Shown here piece by piece: positions 47,843 to 57,596 of a DNA stretch of 64,000 nt. Under the pieces are notes generated by a model that was given only the letters and a program-made list of their open reading frames with translations, searched no databases and was not told the origin of the DNA. Position 1 is the first letter of the stretch. Every line of letters starts with the position of its first letter. The DNA is from Aphidius gifuensis. Its lineage: Eukaryota; Arthropoda; Insecta; Hymenoptera; Braconidae. The DNA is taken from contig NC_057789.1 of the NCBI RefSeq assembly GCF_014905175.1, positions 19,463,555 through 19,527,554 of the forward strand, given 5' to 3'. A program made the position numbers and the translations under genes.

Positions 47843-48960
47843 TTTGTCTATATGTATACAAACAAGTAAGAACAGCTGTTCAAATTATGTAGTAGTGACC
47901 TCTTGTATAGTTATTACCAAGTAAGCAGCGCTGTACATCACATTGTGTAACTACGGATAAGTACAGCTGATTGAATAACACTGTGATGACCTCTGGTTAA
48001 GCAAAGACTATGTCGATATGATGTATTACCACTTTAACCACAACTATCCCCAGGTCAAGGAGATGATGCAAGCCACGCTTTAATGAGACGCAGTATAAGA
48101 CCCGGTAATACTTTATTATATATGTATCCTTTTCTTTTTTTTTTTTTTTTTTTCTAAATTGAGCACACTATGGATTACTTGATAAAATCAGTAATTATTA
48201 TCTGGGAAAATCAGTATTAATTACACTTTAATATGTTCATAATGTTTGATCCACAATCTGATGCAACAATGATCGTTGATTTTTCACTTCTGTAGACGTA
48301 TATTTCACTATATATAGACGTATATCGGATAATCAAATTGATTATCTTTTGAGTCTTATTGGACACTTTGGAGTAGCACCGTTATATTAGCATAGACTTG
48401 GTGATTTATTTATTTTTTATTTTTTTTTTTTTTTTTTTTTTTTAACTTTATACCGAACTTAAAGACGCGTGATAGGTTATGTACACGTGTAATATCACCC
48501 AAGTAGAACAAACCCAATAAATATCAAATAATTAATGGAAACCCGTTGAGAAAATTACTAATATTAATTAAGCAGGTATACGCGCACACTTTGATGTGAT
48601 TTATTTTAAATAATATGAAATACTATTAATAAAAATCAGCAAAATTGTAAGATGAATATAAGAGACGGTGTGAACCGTGCGGCGTCGTACCAGACTGATG
48701 ATTTACAAGCTTTTTTTGAGACGAAAAAACAAAAAACAGTACAAAAAAAATATACAATGACAATTTGAAGGTATTTTCATAAGCTACAAAATGAGACTAA
48801 TATCAACTCTCTAGGATTAAAACTGACTGAGTCATGCAAAGTCAAAGATATACAGCCATACGCGTGCGTGCTAATCAAATGGGAAATACAAAAACCCGAT
48901 GAGCAGGCTCAAAAAAAATCCTAAAAAAAAAATTTTTTTATTTTTTTTTTTGTGTCATCA
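47843..48960. other. LINE 5' leader and right interior of the TIR element
   Basis: Likely 5' untranslated region of the LINE near 47843-48140, with long T runs at 48130-48155 and 48420-48445. No ORF with recognisable domain. Confidence 0.45.
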
Positions 48961-49032
48961 TAAAGAACAAATTTAGACCTCAAGAGGGTACAAAAAAAAA
49001 TTCTTTTTTTTTGGACAGGTCTAATATATATA

Positions 49033-50384
49033 TAATAATGGATAATTGGAAAATACCATTAACTCTGTTGTCGAGACGTGTGTAGGCTTTAAATTTTATT
49101 TGGGAAGAACCGGGCGGGGTCAAGTATAAAATTTTGTCAAAGATTAAGACTTAATTATATGCGTTAAATATTTCCTTCTTGACCTATTTTGGTATTATAT
49201 CTTTTTGTATCTAAAAAATTAATAAATATCAATATAAAATAAAATTACTATAATCACATAATTAGTGGGGATTTCGAATACTTGACGCTCCTTTTTGTAA
49301 AAAAAACTGTGTTTCTTTTTTTGTTTAGATATCACATCTTTTTGTAAAGTCCTGCAATCATTCGATAGAAAAAACTATAATATTAAGAAGTATATAAAAT
49401 TACTTGGTACCATTCGTATTAATTTTTGTTCGTTCTAAAAAAAAAAATATGTAAGCATTTTTTGCATTACTTCACCAGTTTTTGCTAGCAACGAACAAAA
49501 TATCAATTTTTATCCAGCTAGTATTTTTGCGGAAATAACTGACAAAATAACTAACTTCATACGTAGAACCCAATCAGCGCAAAATTGGCAAATTTGAGAA
49601 GCTCGAGGTACAGGACACATTTTGTCCCATTTCCAATGTACGGAGTTTATTCTCCTTCTTTCTAGTCTTTTTGGTAGAACCACAAATGTGAATTTTAGAA
49701 GTGGGTATTCCTTTTATTAAGCAATTATCATTTTTACTTGACCATTTAAATTTATTGATGTAGAGTAGATTTAAAACAATGATATCAGTAATTTAGAGGA
49801 CTTCGATCTTTCTTAGAATTTTCGTTGATCTAAAACAATCGACACATATACCAACCTCTTCGTGCCACAATGTTAGTGATTTATCAATAAGTTTCTTGTA
49901 AAGTGAATGTGTTATTTTTATTTGGTATTAAAAGATTTATCATGAATTCGTTTGACAAGGAAACATTTGCATATGAACACGATTCACATTTTTCTAAATA
50001 CTTTTGTTCGTAGCTACAATTGTACATTGCTAATGAAAAATAAATAACACCATAGAGCTGTGAAGTCGTAGAGACCGAGCGGAGACTCGATTCGTCAGTG
50101 AGCGAGAAAACTTACCGGTGAGGGCACTCATTCATGAAGCATAAAGCATTGCAGCAAAAACTTGCGTGTGAACACACCGCTCTAAAATTTAATACACTTG
50201 ACAACAATGAAAAAATATATAAAATATCGATAATTGATAAAACAATAATAAAATAATATTAATGAACCAAAAATAACAAAATATAAAATACACTTTATTT
50301 AACATGGAAATATTTCAAAAACAGTTTTTTTTCGAAAATTAAAGGTTTTCTACAATCAAATCACCAATACTCAACATCAACTAT
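49033..50384. other. Spacer, no gene recognised
   Basis: AT-rich sequence without significant ORFs, tandem repeats or inverted repeats that I could detect. Confidence 0.5.
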
Positions 50385-50674
50385 AGGGTGCGAACTCATC
50401 ACAAGCTGAAATTTCCGCTTGTAAACATGGCGGCTATAAAAATCACCAAAAATTAAATAAATTTACTAAATTTATCGCGAATCCGTGATTTTAGAACAAG
50501 CTTGGTGGTGTCAAGCTTGTTCTGCAGTCACGGAGAGACACCACGGATTTGCAGTTGATTCAGTAAATAGTAGTTAATTCAGTGATAATTTAGTGAATTT
50601 AATTACTTTTTGGTTATTTTTATAGCTGCCATGTTTATAAGCGGAAATTTTAGCTTGTCGTGAGTTCACACCCT
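50385..50674. mobile_element. 290-bp foldback MITE (AGGGTGCGAACTC)
   Basis: The left arm AGGGTGCGAACTCATCACAAGC and right arm GCTTGTCGTGAGTTCACACCCT are reverse complements, and the match continues through TTTCCGCTT.TAAACATGGC and GGTTATTTTTATAGC. The centre is a second hairpin (AGAACAAGCTTGG..TCAAGCTTGTTCT). No ORF. TSD unresolved. Confidence 0.85.
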
Positions 50675-51330
50675 TACTTTGATTATTATTGTCAGGATCT
50701 TTAACACCTGTAACATCCATTATAGATGGACATACAGTGGTTTTAAATTTTTTAAAGTTGCAGTTGCAGATGTATTGTCTTTTGGTGTTGGAATTACCAA
50801 AACTCTGCTCTTTGTATCTTTGATTATAAAGGTGCAACCTTTTTGGTTTTAACTCTACCCTTCCAATCCATGAAATCTGTATAAATAATATATTTTACAA
50901 TGAATAAATATAATTTATATTAGAAAATATCACACTAATTATTATTAATTAAATGAACAAATGACATAGTAATCACTATCATCATTAAGAAAAGCGAACT
51001 CTACCATCTTCACTGGATAATGATGCTTGTTTCAAATGTGTTTTCTCAGCTTTAAAAAAGTATACTTATATATTCACAGATTTATCACAACCTACGAATG
51101 GACAATTTATAGTTTGATAATCTAAGACTTGATGACAATGTGAATAGTGATAATAGAAGTTTGTTTTATTTGCATATTCTTTATCACAGTATCCACAAGT
51201 TTCGTTTTCAGTTATTGTCTTAACTAGCTCAATTTTATGAATTCAACTTGTATAAGCATGAAGTCTTCTTTTTCCACTAAAAATTTTATTGCACTGGTTA
51301 CATTCAATTTCATTCTTTTTTTCTATTGTT
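50675..51330 (-). pseudogene. C2H2 zinc-finger gene remnant
   Basis: On the minus strand around 51320-51050 one frame reads CNQCNKIFSGKRRLHAYTS (finger 1, second half damaged), then CGYCDKEYANKTNFYYHYSHCH (finger 2, complete C2H2), then CPFVGCDKSVN (start of a third). Stops lie near 51240 and 51085. Further on (50880-50690) a frame with YICNCNFKKFKTTVCPSIMD may be a downstream exon, cut by the MITE at 50674. C2H2 fingers bind nucleic acid. No full gene is left. Confidence 0.55.
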
Positions 51331-51664
51331 TTTCATTTGTAAATGTAAATGAATTGTCACCAAAATATCACACAATTGCACACAATACAAATTTATAAAA
51401 TTTACTTAATTACTATATGCATCAATCTATATTGATATTATTTATTTATTGTATTATTATAATATTAATTACCTTGACAATTAATATCCAAATTCAAATT
51501 GAATAAATATATAATTATGAATATTTTTTATATAATAACATAAAAATATATATATATTCCCAAAAGCAAAATAAATACGAAAAGATATTATAAACAAAAG
51601 GTTACGTTCATCAGGAAACATGTGTATGTTGTATATATTAGCATAATTAGCATGACAGGATTTG

Positions 51665-51841
51665 CAGGTATGTGAAGTTAGCACATACATTATAGCACAA
51701 TCAAACCGAACTATATCAGGAGTTAGGTGCGAATTATATACGTTTTTGGTGCGGAATCCGCAATTTTTGTGCTTTTTTTTTTTGTTTTTTATAGTCTGGT
51801 TTGATTGTGCTATAAACGTATGTGCTAACTTTACAGACCTG
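51665..51841. mobile_element. 177-bp foldback MITE (CAGGTNTGT..GTTAGCACATAC)
   Basis: The left arm (CAGGTATGTGAAGTTAGCAC..ATTATAGCACAATCAAACC) and right arm (GGTTTGATTGTGCTATAAACGTATGTGCTAAC..ACAGACCTG) pair over about 50 bp. GGATT occurs on both outer flanks and could be a 5-bp target duplication. Non-coding. Confidence 0.75.
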
Positions 51842-51849
51842 GGATTCAC

Positions 51850-52480
51850 GCCTATATCCCAACAACATATGGCGCGCGCACCATCGATGCGATATTAAAT
51901 ACTATACTGACATATATAAAGGATTTTTTACACCATCTAAATATGCTAGTTTTTTTGCTTTATAGACAGATGCTTTTAGCAGCTGATTTAGATATTCGTA
52001 AATAAAAATATTTTATATTTTATATTTTTGTTTACATATGATGTAAAAAATGATCATACAGTTGCTGAAGCAACTGTGCCTTCCCTGCTGGGGGGATTTT
52101 AATTTCTTCTTTAATATATATCGAAATTCGTGACTGCAAATTTATTTCATTCTCTATCGTTACAATGATTATTGTTACAACTAAAATTTATTTAATTTTC
52201 ATTCATTTTGATTGTTCCTTCTAATGGGTCATCTCCATAGTAGTATAGTTATACGGGTTCTGGACCACGAATTAATTTAATCGGCGTTTGATAACAGCGG
52301 GTGGTCTCGCGGATTAAATTCGTGGTCTGAGCGGCTAGTGGTGTCATTCGGTGGTGGGGATTTGTTTTGTCGCCATCTTGGATTTTCTGTCATAGAGGCC
52401 ATTTTGAATTTGGGATCGTTGCGCCCTCTCGTTGTTATTTTTATTATTAATATTATTTTTTTTTATTTTTGCAAAAAATT
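51850..52480. other. Spacer with one imperfect palindrome
   Basis: No gene. A hairpin (CCACGAATTAATTTAAT .. ATTAAATTCGTGG) lies at 52262-52332. Confidence 0.45.
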
Positions 52481-52489
52481 TTTCCCAAG

Positions 52490-52556
52490 CGAGATTTGAA
52501 CCCGGGTCTCCAGCTTGGGAATCCATTACCTTACCGTCTTGACCAAAGAGTCATTA
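52490..52556 (-). tRNA. tRNA-like sequence (probable tRNA pseudogene)
   Basis: On the minus strand there is an A-box-like TGGTCAAGACGGTAAGG and a good B box (GGGTTCAAATC) at the right spacing, with TGGATTCCCAAGC in the anticodon-arm position. The acceptor ends do not pair convincingly, so a pseudogene or SINE head is likelier than a functional tRNA. Confidence 0.4.
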
Positions 52557-52656
52557 TACTTTTGCTGTGTATGTAATTTGAATTTACGTTGTTGGTATTT
52601 GAATTGTTTATAATAATTAAATAAATAATTAAATAATATTATTAACAAATATATCA

Positions 52657-52755
52657 CCTTCGGTAGCTCAGTTGGCAGAAGCAAGGGACTGTAATTGGTT
52701 TGATTTAAATATAAGAGATATCCAGAGGTCGCTGGTTCGAATCCAGCTCGAAGGA
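52657..52755 (+). tRNA. tRNA-Tyr (GTA) with intron, possibly degenerate
   Basis: The acceptor halves CCTTCGG and TCGAAGG pair (one G-T), with discriminator A at 52755. The A box TAGCTCAGTTGGCAG and T arm GCTGGTTCGAATCCAGC are complete. ACTGTAA carries anticodon GTA and is followed by an intron of roughly 22-25 nt before ATCC. A T-rich Pol III terminator follows. Compared with typical insect tRNA-Tyr, the D arm has an extra base (CAGAAGC) and the anticodon stem seems to have two mismatches, so it may be a pseudogene. Confidence 0.75.
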
Positions 52756-52813
52756 ATTTTTTTTTCTTTTGTTTTATAAAAAAAAATGTTAATAAAATTA
52801 AAAAAAAAAATTT

Positions 52814-52889
52814 GTCTCAATGGTGTTTTGAACCTAGAAAGTTAAGATTGCTGCGCTGAAACCTGATTAGTCACACCATTGAGACAAAT
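52814..52889 (-). other. tRNA-like hairpin with 12-bp perfect terminal stem
   Basis: GTCTCAATGGTG and CACCATTGAGAC are perfect reverse complements at the ends of a ~73-nt segment. On the minus strand it contains a B-box-like GGTTCAAAAC and an A-box-like TGGTGTGACTAATCAGG. The stem is longer than a tRNA acceptor stem (7 bp), so this is tRNA-derived or a small foldback. Confidence 0.45.
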
Positions 52890-53119
52890 TACAAAAACCA
52901 TAAGAATAAATTTTGTTATTTTTATAAAAAATTTTTTTTTTTTGAGCATGCGCAAGAGCATGCGTACTAAAGCTAATTTAATGGTTTTAAGTGTGGGGGT
53001 AATTTTATTAGTGGAGGGAGTAGTCATGAAATCTATAAGAGAAAAGTGATTCAAGAAATATATTGTTAGTTGATTTGAAACAGACGTTAACACATAACCT
53101 CCACGTCAAAAAAAAGAAA

Positions 53120-53224
53120 ATGTCTGCATTTATTGATTTCCAAGGTTTTCAAGAACGTAAAGGGTTATTTGTTGTAAAAGAGCTAGTTATTCAACCACTT
53201 AACTCTAGAAAATTGGATTTGTAA
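53120..53224 (+). pseudogene. 34-codon fragment at the left border of the Polinton region
   Basis: ATG at 53120 (preceded by AAAGAAA) reads MSAFIDFQGFQERKGLFVVKEL.. and stops at TAA 53222-53224. This kind of start is familiar to me from repeated virus- or transposon-like genes in insect genomes, but I cannot name the product. The rest of the gene is not present downstream. Confidence 0.3.
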
Positions 53225-53685
53225 AAGAGATTAAAATATTTAAGCCATAGGAATTTACAAGTTGTATGAAAAATTAATGACTTTCTTCTGAGAAATAACT
53301 TTCAAATATTTAACAAAAGAACAAATGTTAATGGTTAGATTCTAAGAAAAACCTAACCTCGACTTGCCCCTCTCTAAATAATTTTAACGAATTATAATGT
53401 TTTTTCTCCCTTCCTTCGTTAACTCTGATCCAATAGAAAAGACAAAATTTTCTATGTTTTTTGGTGGGAGAACTACGATCTGAGTATATATTCTTGCCCA
53501 CATCGAAGAAGCATCAGAATTCGTTTTCTTCATCAAGTGTAACCAGCTACAAGCCACCAGTCAATATTAAAATATGTAAGTTTTTTCTTTATTTAAATAA
53601 TTTTATAATACATTGTTTATTTTATTTTATTCTATTATTTAATAAATATGCATATTCTAGATTAATAATTAAATAAAACAAAAAA
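53225..53685 (+). promoter_or_regulatory. Leader region of the 112-aa gene, candidate 5'UTR intron
   Basis: There is no ORF with similarity. A consensus-like donor (AT|GTAAGT at 53576) and an acceptor (ATTCTAG ending 53660) would remove an 85-bp intron just before the ATG at 53686. Inference only. Confidence 0.35.
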
Positions 53686-54024
53686 ATGGCATTTTCAAAA
53701 GCAAAACGACTACAAAAAACAAAGCAACGCATACCTTTAAAAGATTTAAAAAAAAATGTAATATATAAAATTACTGGTGTAAGAAGATACCCGGATGCAA
53801 AGTATGGTCCAGCAGTCACTGTTGAGTTGGGGAACTACTCATATGCATATTTACCAAAGAGGTTTGCTGAGCATTTCAATAACGATGATGTCGAATATAA
53901 GGAATTAGAAAATACTATGAAGGCTGGAAGACTAACTATGACTTGCAGCGGTGAAAATAATCAAGAAATAATACTAGATGATTCTGTAAATGATTTTGAA
54001 GGATTTGATGATGAAATGGAATAA
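53686..54024 (+). CDS. Small 112-aa Polinton-associated protein
   Basis: The N-terminus is basic (SKAKRLQKTKQR). A compact domain follows (IYKITGVRRYPDAKYGPAVTVEL, SYAYLPKRF) and the tail is strongly acidic (DFEGFDDEME). The beta-rich middle and acidic tail are reminiscent of small single-strand DNA-binding proteins, but this is an inference from composition. Similar small ORFs accompany related elements, as I recall. It is convergent with the major capsid gene (stops 91 bp apart), and AATAAA-like signals follow the stop. Intact. Confidence 0.6.
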   Translation: MAFSKAKRLQKTKQRIPLKDLKKNVIYKITGVRRYPDAKYGPAVTVELGNYSYAYLPKRFAEHFNNDDVEYKELENTMKAGRLTMTCSGENNQEIILDDSVNDFEGFDDEME

Positions 54025-54115
54025 TAAATACAATAATAAAATTAATACTTTGTTCGTTAATTGTTTTTTTATTTATTTAACCAAAAACATTATTTTTACT
54101 TGTAATTATTCTTAT

Positions 54116-55375
54116 TTATGTTACATTATGTACTAAACCACTTATTGGTTTATATTCTATTATTTTATCGTGTAGAAACAAGCAGTATGCTGACGTTCCT
54201 TCAGGAAAGTTTTCTTTTGATTCAAATTCTAAGCGTACATCTACAGCACCAGTCTTTAAAAACTCATTCTGTTTACTACAATCTATAACAATCAATGGAA
54301 ATTTTGTAATAAAAGTATTTTTTGACATTAAATCTATCTTTGAGCCGTAGTAAGACTCTGCAAAATTAGCATACATATCATATAATAAAGAAAATTGATT
54401 TTTTTCAATATCAAGATTCAAATTTCCATAGGGGAAAATTTGAGAATTAAGATATAGTTTAACATTTGTTATTTTACAATGATCAAATTGTGTTACATCT
54501 TTTAACCAATTTTTTTTTTTATTTGATTGAAAACCAAGAATTACGTAACGTGGCTTTTCCAGTTGAGTTGCAGTTTTCACTGTCCATATATGATGAGTTG
54601 TTTGTGGCAGCAATGGGTACTCATATAAATCCCAAGATCTAAATCCAATAGATATGACAGGATCTTTTTGTATATATTTCATAATATCAATTTTATTTCT
54701 ATTTGATAACATTACATATGGTACAAGCCATTCAATTTTTGTAATTTTTAAGTTGAATTCTGGCATATCACCATCCATTACAGCATCTTGTACAATTGCA
54801 TTAGTATCCGAACGTGAACGTATCATAATAAGTTCATGTTTAGCATTGACAATTATTTTTTGATAATCTTCAGCAAAGCCAAAAATCATTTTTAATGGAA
54901 CACATATATCGAAATATCCATCATCATTTTCTAATTTTATAGTATCATTATTTATCCATCCTGCATTTTCATAATTTAATTGTGAACTTAATGATAAATG
55001 ATTTTTTATTGTTGATGTTATACCAACATTCTTTGATTTATCAACTAGAACTCCATTCAATTCATAGCGCATTTCATCAAATAAAAAACACATAGCATTA
55101 TTGGCAAGCTTCAAAACAGAAAAATCAACAGGAGCGTTACCTGCATTATTTCCATTGTTGACAACAGCATGTGTATGGGTAAATTTTCCACTGATATGAA
55201 TATAGCTTTTCGAAGGCAAAACAAACAAATCTTGATTTTGTATTGATATTCTTATTTCATCACTATTATCGAAACTGGTTGATCCAAATGACTGATGAGC
55301 ATGTAGCTCATAGTTGGATATTTCATTGTTAAATTGAACTGGTGCGTTAATATCAAGAATACTTTCCTCACTCAT
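54116..55375 (-). CDS. Major capsid protein, double jelly-roll type (419 aa)
   Basis: The intact ORF begins MSEESILDINAPVQ. It contains motifs I associate with Polinton/adintovirus-like hexon proteins: HAHQSFGSTSFDNSDEIRI, QDLFVLPSKSYIHISGK, LANNAMCFLFDEMRYELNGV and GITSTIKNHLSL in the first half; DPVISIGFRSWDLYEYP and PRYVILGFQ, then FDHCKITNVKLYLNSQ in the second. Length fits DJR capsids of this group (about 400-450 aa). It would form trimeric capsomers of an icosahedral particle. It is the last gene of the minus-strand virion block, 33 bp after the 59-aa ORF. No broken codons. Assignment rests on remembered family patterns. Confidence 0.8.
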   Translation of the reverse strand: MSEESILDINAPVQFNNEISNYELHAHQSFGSTSFDNSDEIRISIQNQDLFVLPSKSYIHISGKFTHTHAVVNNGNNAGNAPVDFSVLKLANNAMCFLFDEMRYELNGVLVDKSKNVGITSTIKNHLSLSSQLNYENAGWINNDTIKLENDDGYFDICVPLKMIFGFAEDYQKIIVNAKHELIMIRSRSDTNAIVQDAVMDGDMPEFNLKITKIEWLVPYVMLSNRNKIDIMKYIQKDPVISIGFRSWDLYEYPLLPQTTHHIWTVKTATQLEKPRYVILGFQSNKKKNWLKDVTQFDHCKITNVKLYLNSQIFPYGNLNLDIEKNQFSLLYDMYANFAESYYGSKIDLMSKNTFITKFPLIVIDCSKQNEFLKTGAVDVRLEFESKENFPEGTSAYCLFLHDKIIEYKPISGLVHNVT

Positions 55376-55408
55376 TTTGACGTGTAAAACAATTGAGACA
55401 AGTTATAT

Positions 55409-55588
55409 TTATCCAATTAAAGTTCCAAAATTTTTTTTTACTTTTAGACCTAGACTTTGCAGATAATTTATATTCTGAGGTGTCAACTTCTTGACTGCTC
55501 GATTCAGACTGACTGGAGGTGTCCATGATGTGCTGCTTTTATACGAAGCTCCACGTTTTATAGCTCGTGAATTAAAGCAAATTCCCAT
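55409..55588 (-). CDS. 59-aa conserved-looking small ORF between capsid genes
   Basis: ATG at 55588 to TAA at 55409 encodes MGICFNSRAIKRGASY.. and ends LTPQNINYLQSLGLKVKK then NFGTLIG. It is basic, with no transmembrane segment. It starts 2 bp after the minor-capsid stop (55591) and ends 33 bp before the major-capsid ATG, so it fills the only gap in the block. This spacing, and a C-terminus similar in style to small virion proteins of related elements, argue that it is real. A function such as a cement or core peptide is speculation. Confidence 0.6.
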   Translation of the reverse strand: MGICFNSRAIKRGASYKSSTSWTPPVSLNRAVKKLTPQNINYLQSLGLKVKKNFGTLIG

Positions 55589-55590
55589 TC

Positions 55591-56268
55591 CTATGATTTT
55601 ATGTGTAACGTAATAGTTATTGTTTCTCCCCGGAAATTTACTAGTTTTCCGTTTTGATCAACAATTTTTAACTGTAAATGATCAATGTTTTTAACAGTAA
55701 TTGGTAAATAAATTGGATTTGCTGGTACTTCAATTATTTTATAACCAGGTGGTACAGCAGGAAAAAAATTATATATTGTATGAACTTTTTGCTGATTCAC
55801 GTATGCTCCTGTTGTAATGTTGCACTCAATTCTTAATGAATTAACTTTTAAAATATTAATTGGGTGATCTGATTCATGTATTTCATTAGCTTTTAATACT
55901 TTAGGTTCAAATCCTAGTAAATCCGCTGGTGATTTTGATTCGTTAAAATTAATGTCTTGATCACTTTTGATATATGAACGTAGTGTATTTTTATTATACG
56001 TAATATTGATGTAATTTTCTTTTAAGTAAGCAGCAAGATCAGCAATCTCATAACTTCCAGTCGGTATTTCAATTATTTCATCACTATTCAAAAATGAAAT
56101 TATATTATTATCACGATCTATATTTGGTAATGAATTAAATGATAAAAACGAAATAAGTGCTAAAGAATAATTTTTTTCACTTGATAATTGTATTGGTGGA
56201 AAATAATCAGTTTCTAAGACTGAAGATTTACCGGTTAAAGTTAATGTAAAAGTATCATTCATTGTCAA
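55591..56268 (-). CDS. Minor capsid (penton-like) protein, 225 aa
   Basis: The intact ORF begins MTMNDTFTLTLTGKSSVLETDYFPPIQL (beta strand, then a conserved Tyr/Phe-Pro-Pro). YSLALISFLSFNSLPNI, IEIPTGSYEIADLAAYLKE and a proline-rich C-terminal half (VPPGYKIIEVP, PIYLPIT) follow. These are hallmarks, as I recall, of the Polinton minor capsid/penton single-jelly-roll protein. It would occupy the capsid fivefold vertices. It lies 42 bp after the protease stop. A second in-frame Met at codon 3 is an alternative start. Confidence 0.75.
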   Translation of the reverse strand: MTMNDTFTLTLTGKSSVLETDYFPPIQLSSEKNYSLALISFLSFNSLPNIDRDNNIISFLNSDEIIEIPTGSYEIADLAAYLKENYINITYNKNTLRSYIKSDQDINFNESKSPADLLGFEPKVLKANEIHESDHPINILKVNSLRIECNITTGAYVNQQKVHTIYNFFPAVPPGYKIIEVPANPIYLPITVKNIDHLQLKIVDQNGKLVNFRGETITITLHIKS

Positions 56269-56310
56269 GGTTGATGAATAACTGATTGTAAAAATTTTTT
56301 TCTTATGCTT

Positions 56311-56673
56311 TTATAGTTTCCCCGTGAGAAATGCAAGACATAAATGTCCGCAATTATATGTATTCCAATCTTGATAACGTTTATAATTATAATTGATGCT
56401 ACCAACATTGAGATAACTGACGAGATCTTTTGGTGGTTGCAAGTTGCCAAAACTATCAAAGTATAATGCAGAATTTTTATTGAGTCTTTTATATGCTACC
56501 CAATGTGTTCCAGGATTTTTTTTATCATCTAAATTAATGATTCCACACTCTTGTTCCCATGGTCCATCTTTTGGCATATCATTCCGCATAAAAACTCCAC
56601 GGAAATTAGTAATTTTTAATTGTTTAGCAAATAATAATAAATCACCGTCAGTTAAAGCTCTCTGCGGTAGCAT
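56311..56673 (-). CDS. Adenain-like cysteine protease, 120 aa
   Basis: The motifs GTHWVAY (His57), YFDSFG (Asp73), QDWNTYNCGHLC (Gln101, Cys108) give the His-Asp-Gln-Cys arrangement of adenovirus-protease/Ulp1-fold enzymes, used by Polintons for capsid maturation. N-terminal sequence FRGVFMRNDMP also fits. The length is short for the family (usually 150-200 aa), but the catalytic set is complete. Its ATG shares one base with the stop of the PLA2 gene (TGATG), a tight coupling seen in viral rather than cellular eukaryotic genes. Confidence 0.88.
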   Translation of the reverse strand: MLPQRALTDGDLLLFAKQLKITNFRGVFMRNDMPKDGPWEQECGIINLDDKKNPGTHWVAYKRLNKNSALYFDSFGNLQPPKDLVSYLNVGSINYNYKRYQDWNTYNCGHLCLAFLTGKL

Positions 56674-57596
56674 CAGTTGAAGTTTTTTGGAGAAAGGTAA
56701 AGTCCCATTCCACTTTTATGTGGTGTTAAATAAAGCCCTTTTCCTATGGCAATTGACTCCATCATTTTATTATGTCTCACATTCTCATTCAATTGTTCTT
56801 TACTTGACTTTACTGCATTGATTGCTTTAACAACACCAGATGCTCCACCAACTAATCCTCCTAATGCTGATATAGCTGAGAAAATTGGAATCAAAAGCGG
56901 TAAAGCACCACCAATATGTTTAGCAACTGGTAATACTCTGGGTACAGTAATTGCTTTTTTACCACCACTCGTTTTGATAGCTGCTTTCGCTCCTTTTAAT
57001 GCTGATTGAATTGCAGTAGTTGAATTATTTGATCCTTTCATTGCTTGTTTTGCTGCTTGTACAATTTTTGAAAATGATATTTTTTTTTTCTTGATTTTCT
57101 TCTTTTTATTAGTGCTTTTTTTATTTTTTATTAATTTTCTACCAGTCTTCTTGTTCGTTTTTTTATTTTTTAGCGAAGACATTTGTTTTCTTTTTATACA
57201 TTTCTTTTTTTTCTCCTCAACACAACCCATACCAAATTTTGATTTTATTTTCATTGCTCCAGTTACAAATGTAGCTGCTGCTCTCTCACTTAAACTTGCG
57301 TCCTTGGAAAATATACGTTTGGCTGCTTCACGAGCTAAAATATCATCAGCTGCGTTTCTTGCCTTAATATCGTTACGATTCTTCGAATATGCAATATCGT
57401 GATTTTTACAGGCTACGTCCAGAGGATTAATTCCTGGATCACCTCTTGCTAAACGTTTTTCTAACTTGGTACCTGGTCCGCAATATGAATAACCAGGCAG
57501 ATGAAGTTCAAATGGCAATTTATTTATTATTTTATTGAGTATTCCTGTGCCTCGTCGTTTTTTATTTTTTTTCTTTTGTGATGTATGCTCAATCAT
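56673..57596 (-). CDS. PLA2-domain virion protein with basic and hydrophobic regions, 307 aa
   Basis: Residues 34-70 contain PGYSYCGPGT (calcium loop) and PLDVACKNHDIAYS (catalytic His66-Asp67), as in parvovirus VP1 and other viral phospholipase A2 domains that breach endosomal membranes. After it come a Lys-rich stretch (about 125-175), an Ala/Lys segment and a Gly/Ala-rich hydrophobic stretch (about 228-262) resembling membrane-active or core-peptide regions of adenovirus-like minor proteins. It is first in the minus-strand virion block. Intact. Confidence 0.82.
   Translation of the reverse strand: MIEHTSQKKKNKKRRGTGILNKIINKLPFELHLPGYSYCGPGTKLEKRLARGDPGINPLDVACKNHDIAYSKNRNDIKARNAADDILAREAAKRIFSKDASLSERAAATFVTGAMKIKSKFGMGCVEEKKKKCIKRKQMSSLKNKKTNKKTGRKLIKNKKSTNKKKKIKKKKISFSKIVQAAKQAMKGSNNSTTAIQSALKGAKAAIKTSGGKKAITVPRVLPVAKHIGGALPLLIPIFSAISALGGLVGGASGVVKAINAVKSSKEQLNENVRHNKMMESIAIGKGLYLTPHKSGMGLYLSPKNFN

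Larger units (their letters stand above)
45088..49024. mobile_element. 3.9-kb TIR element (TTAGACCTGTCC) containing a LINE fragment
   Basis: The ends TTAGACCTGTCCAAAAAAAA and TTTTTTTTGGACAGGTCTAA are inverted repeats. Similarity continues inward in patches (GTACCCTC.TGAGGTCTAAATTTGTT; GAAAATACCTTCAAATTGTC), with about 170 bp extra in the right arm (48793-48960). TATATATA flanks both sides (45080-45087 and 49025-49032), compatible with an 8-bp TSD but also with simple repeat. No transposase recognised. The interior is a minus-strand non-LTR element. Confidence 0.8.

Noticed and set aside
53461..53676. 71-codon plus-strand frame before the 112-aa gene
   Set aside because: It starts at GTG and crosses a candidate 5'UTR intron; no similarity to any protein was recognised.
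56746..57402. Plus-strand frames opposite the PLA2 gene
   Set aside because: Antisense to an intact ORF with clear catalytic motifs; their hydrophobic content mirrors the Lys- and Ala-rich coding strand.
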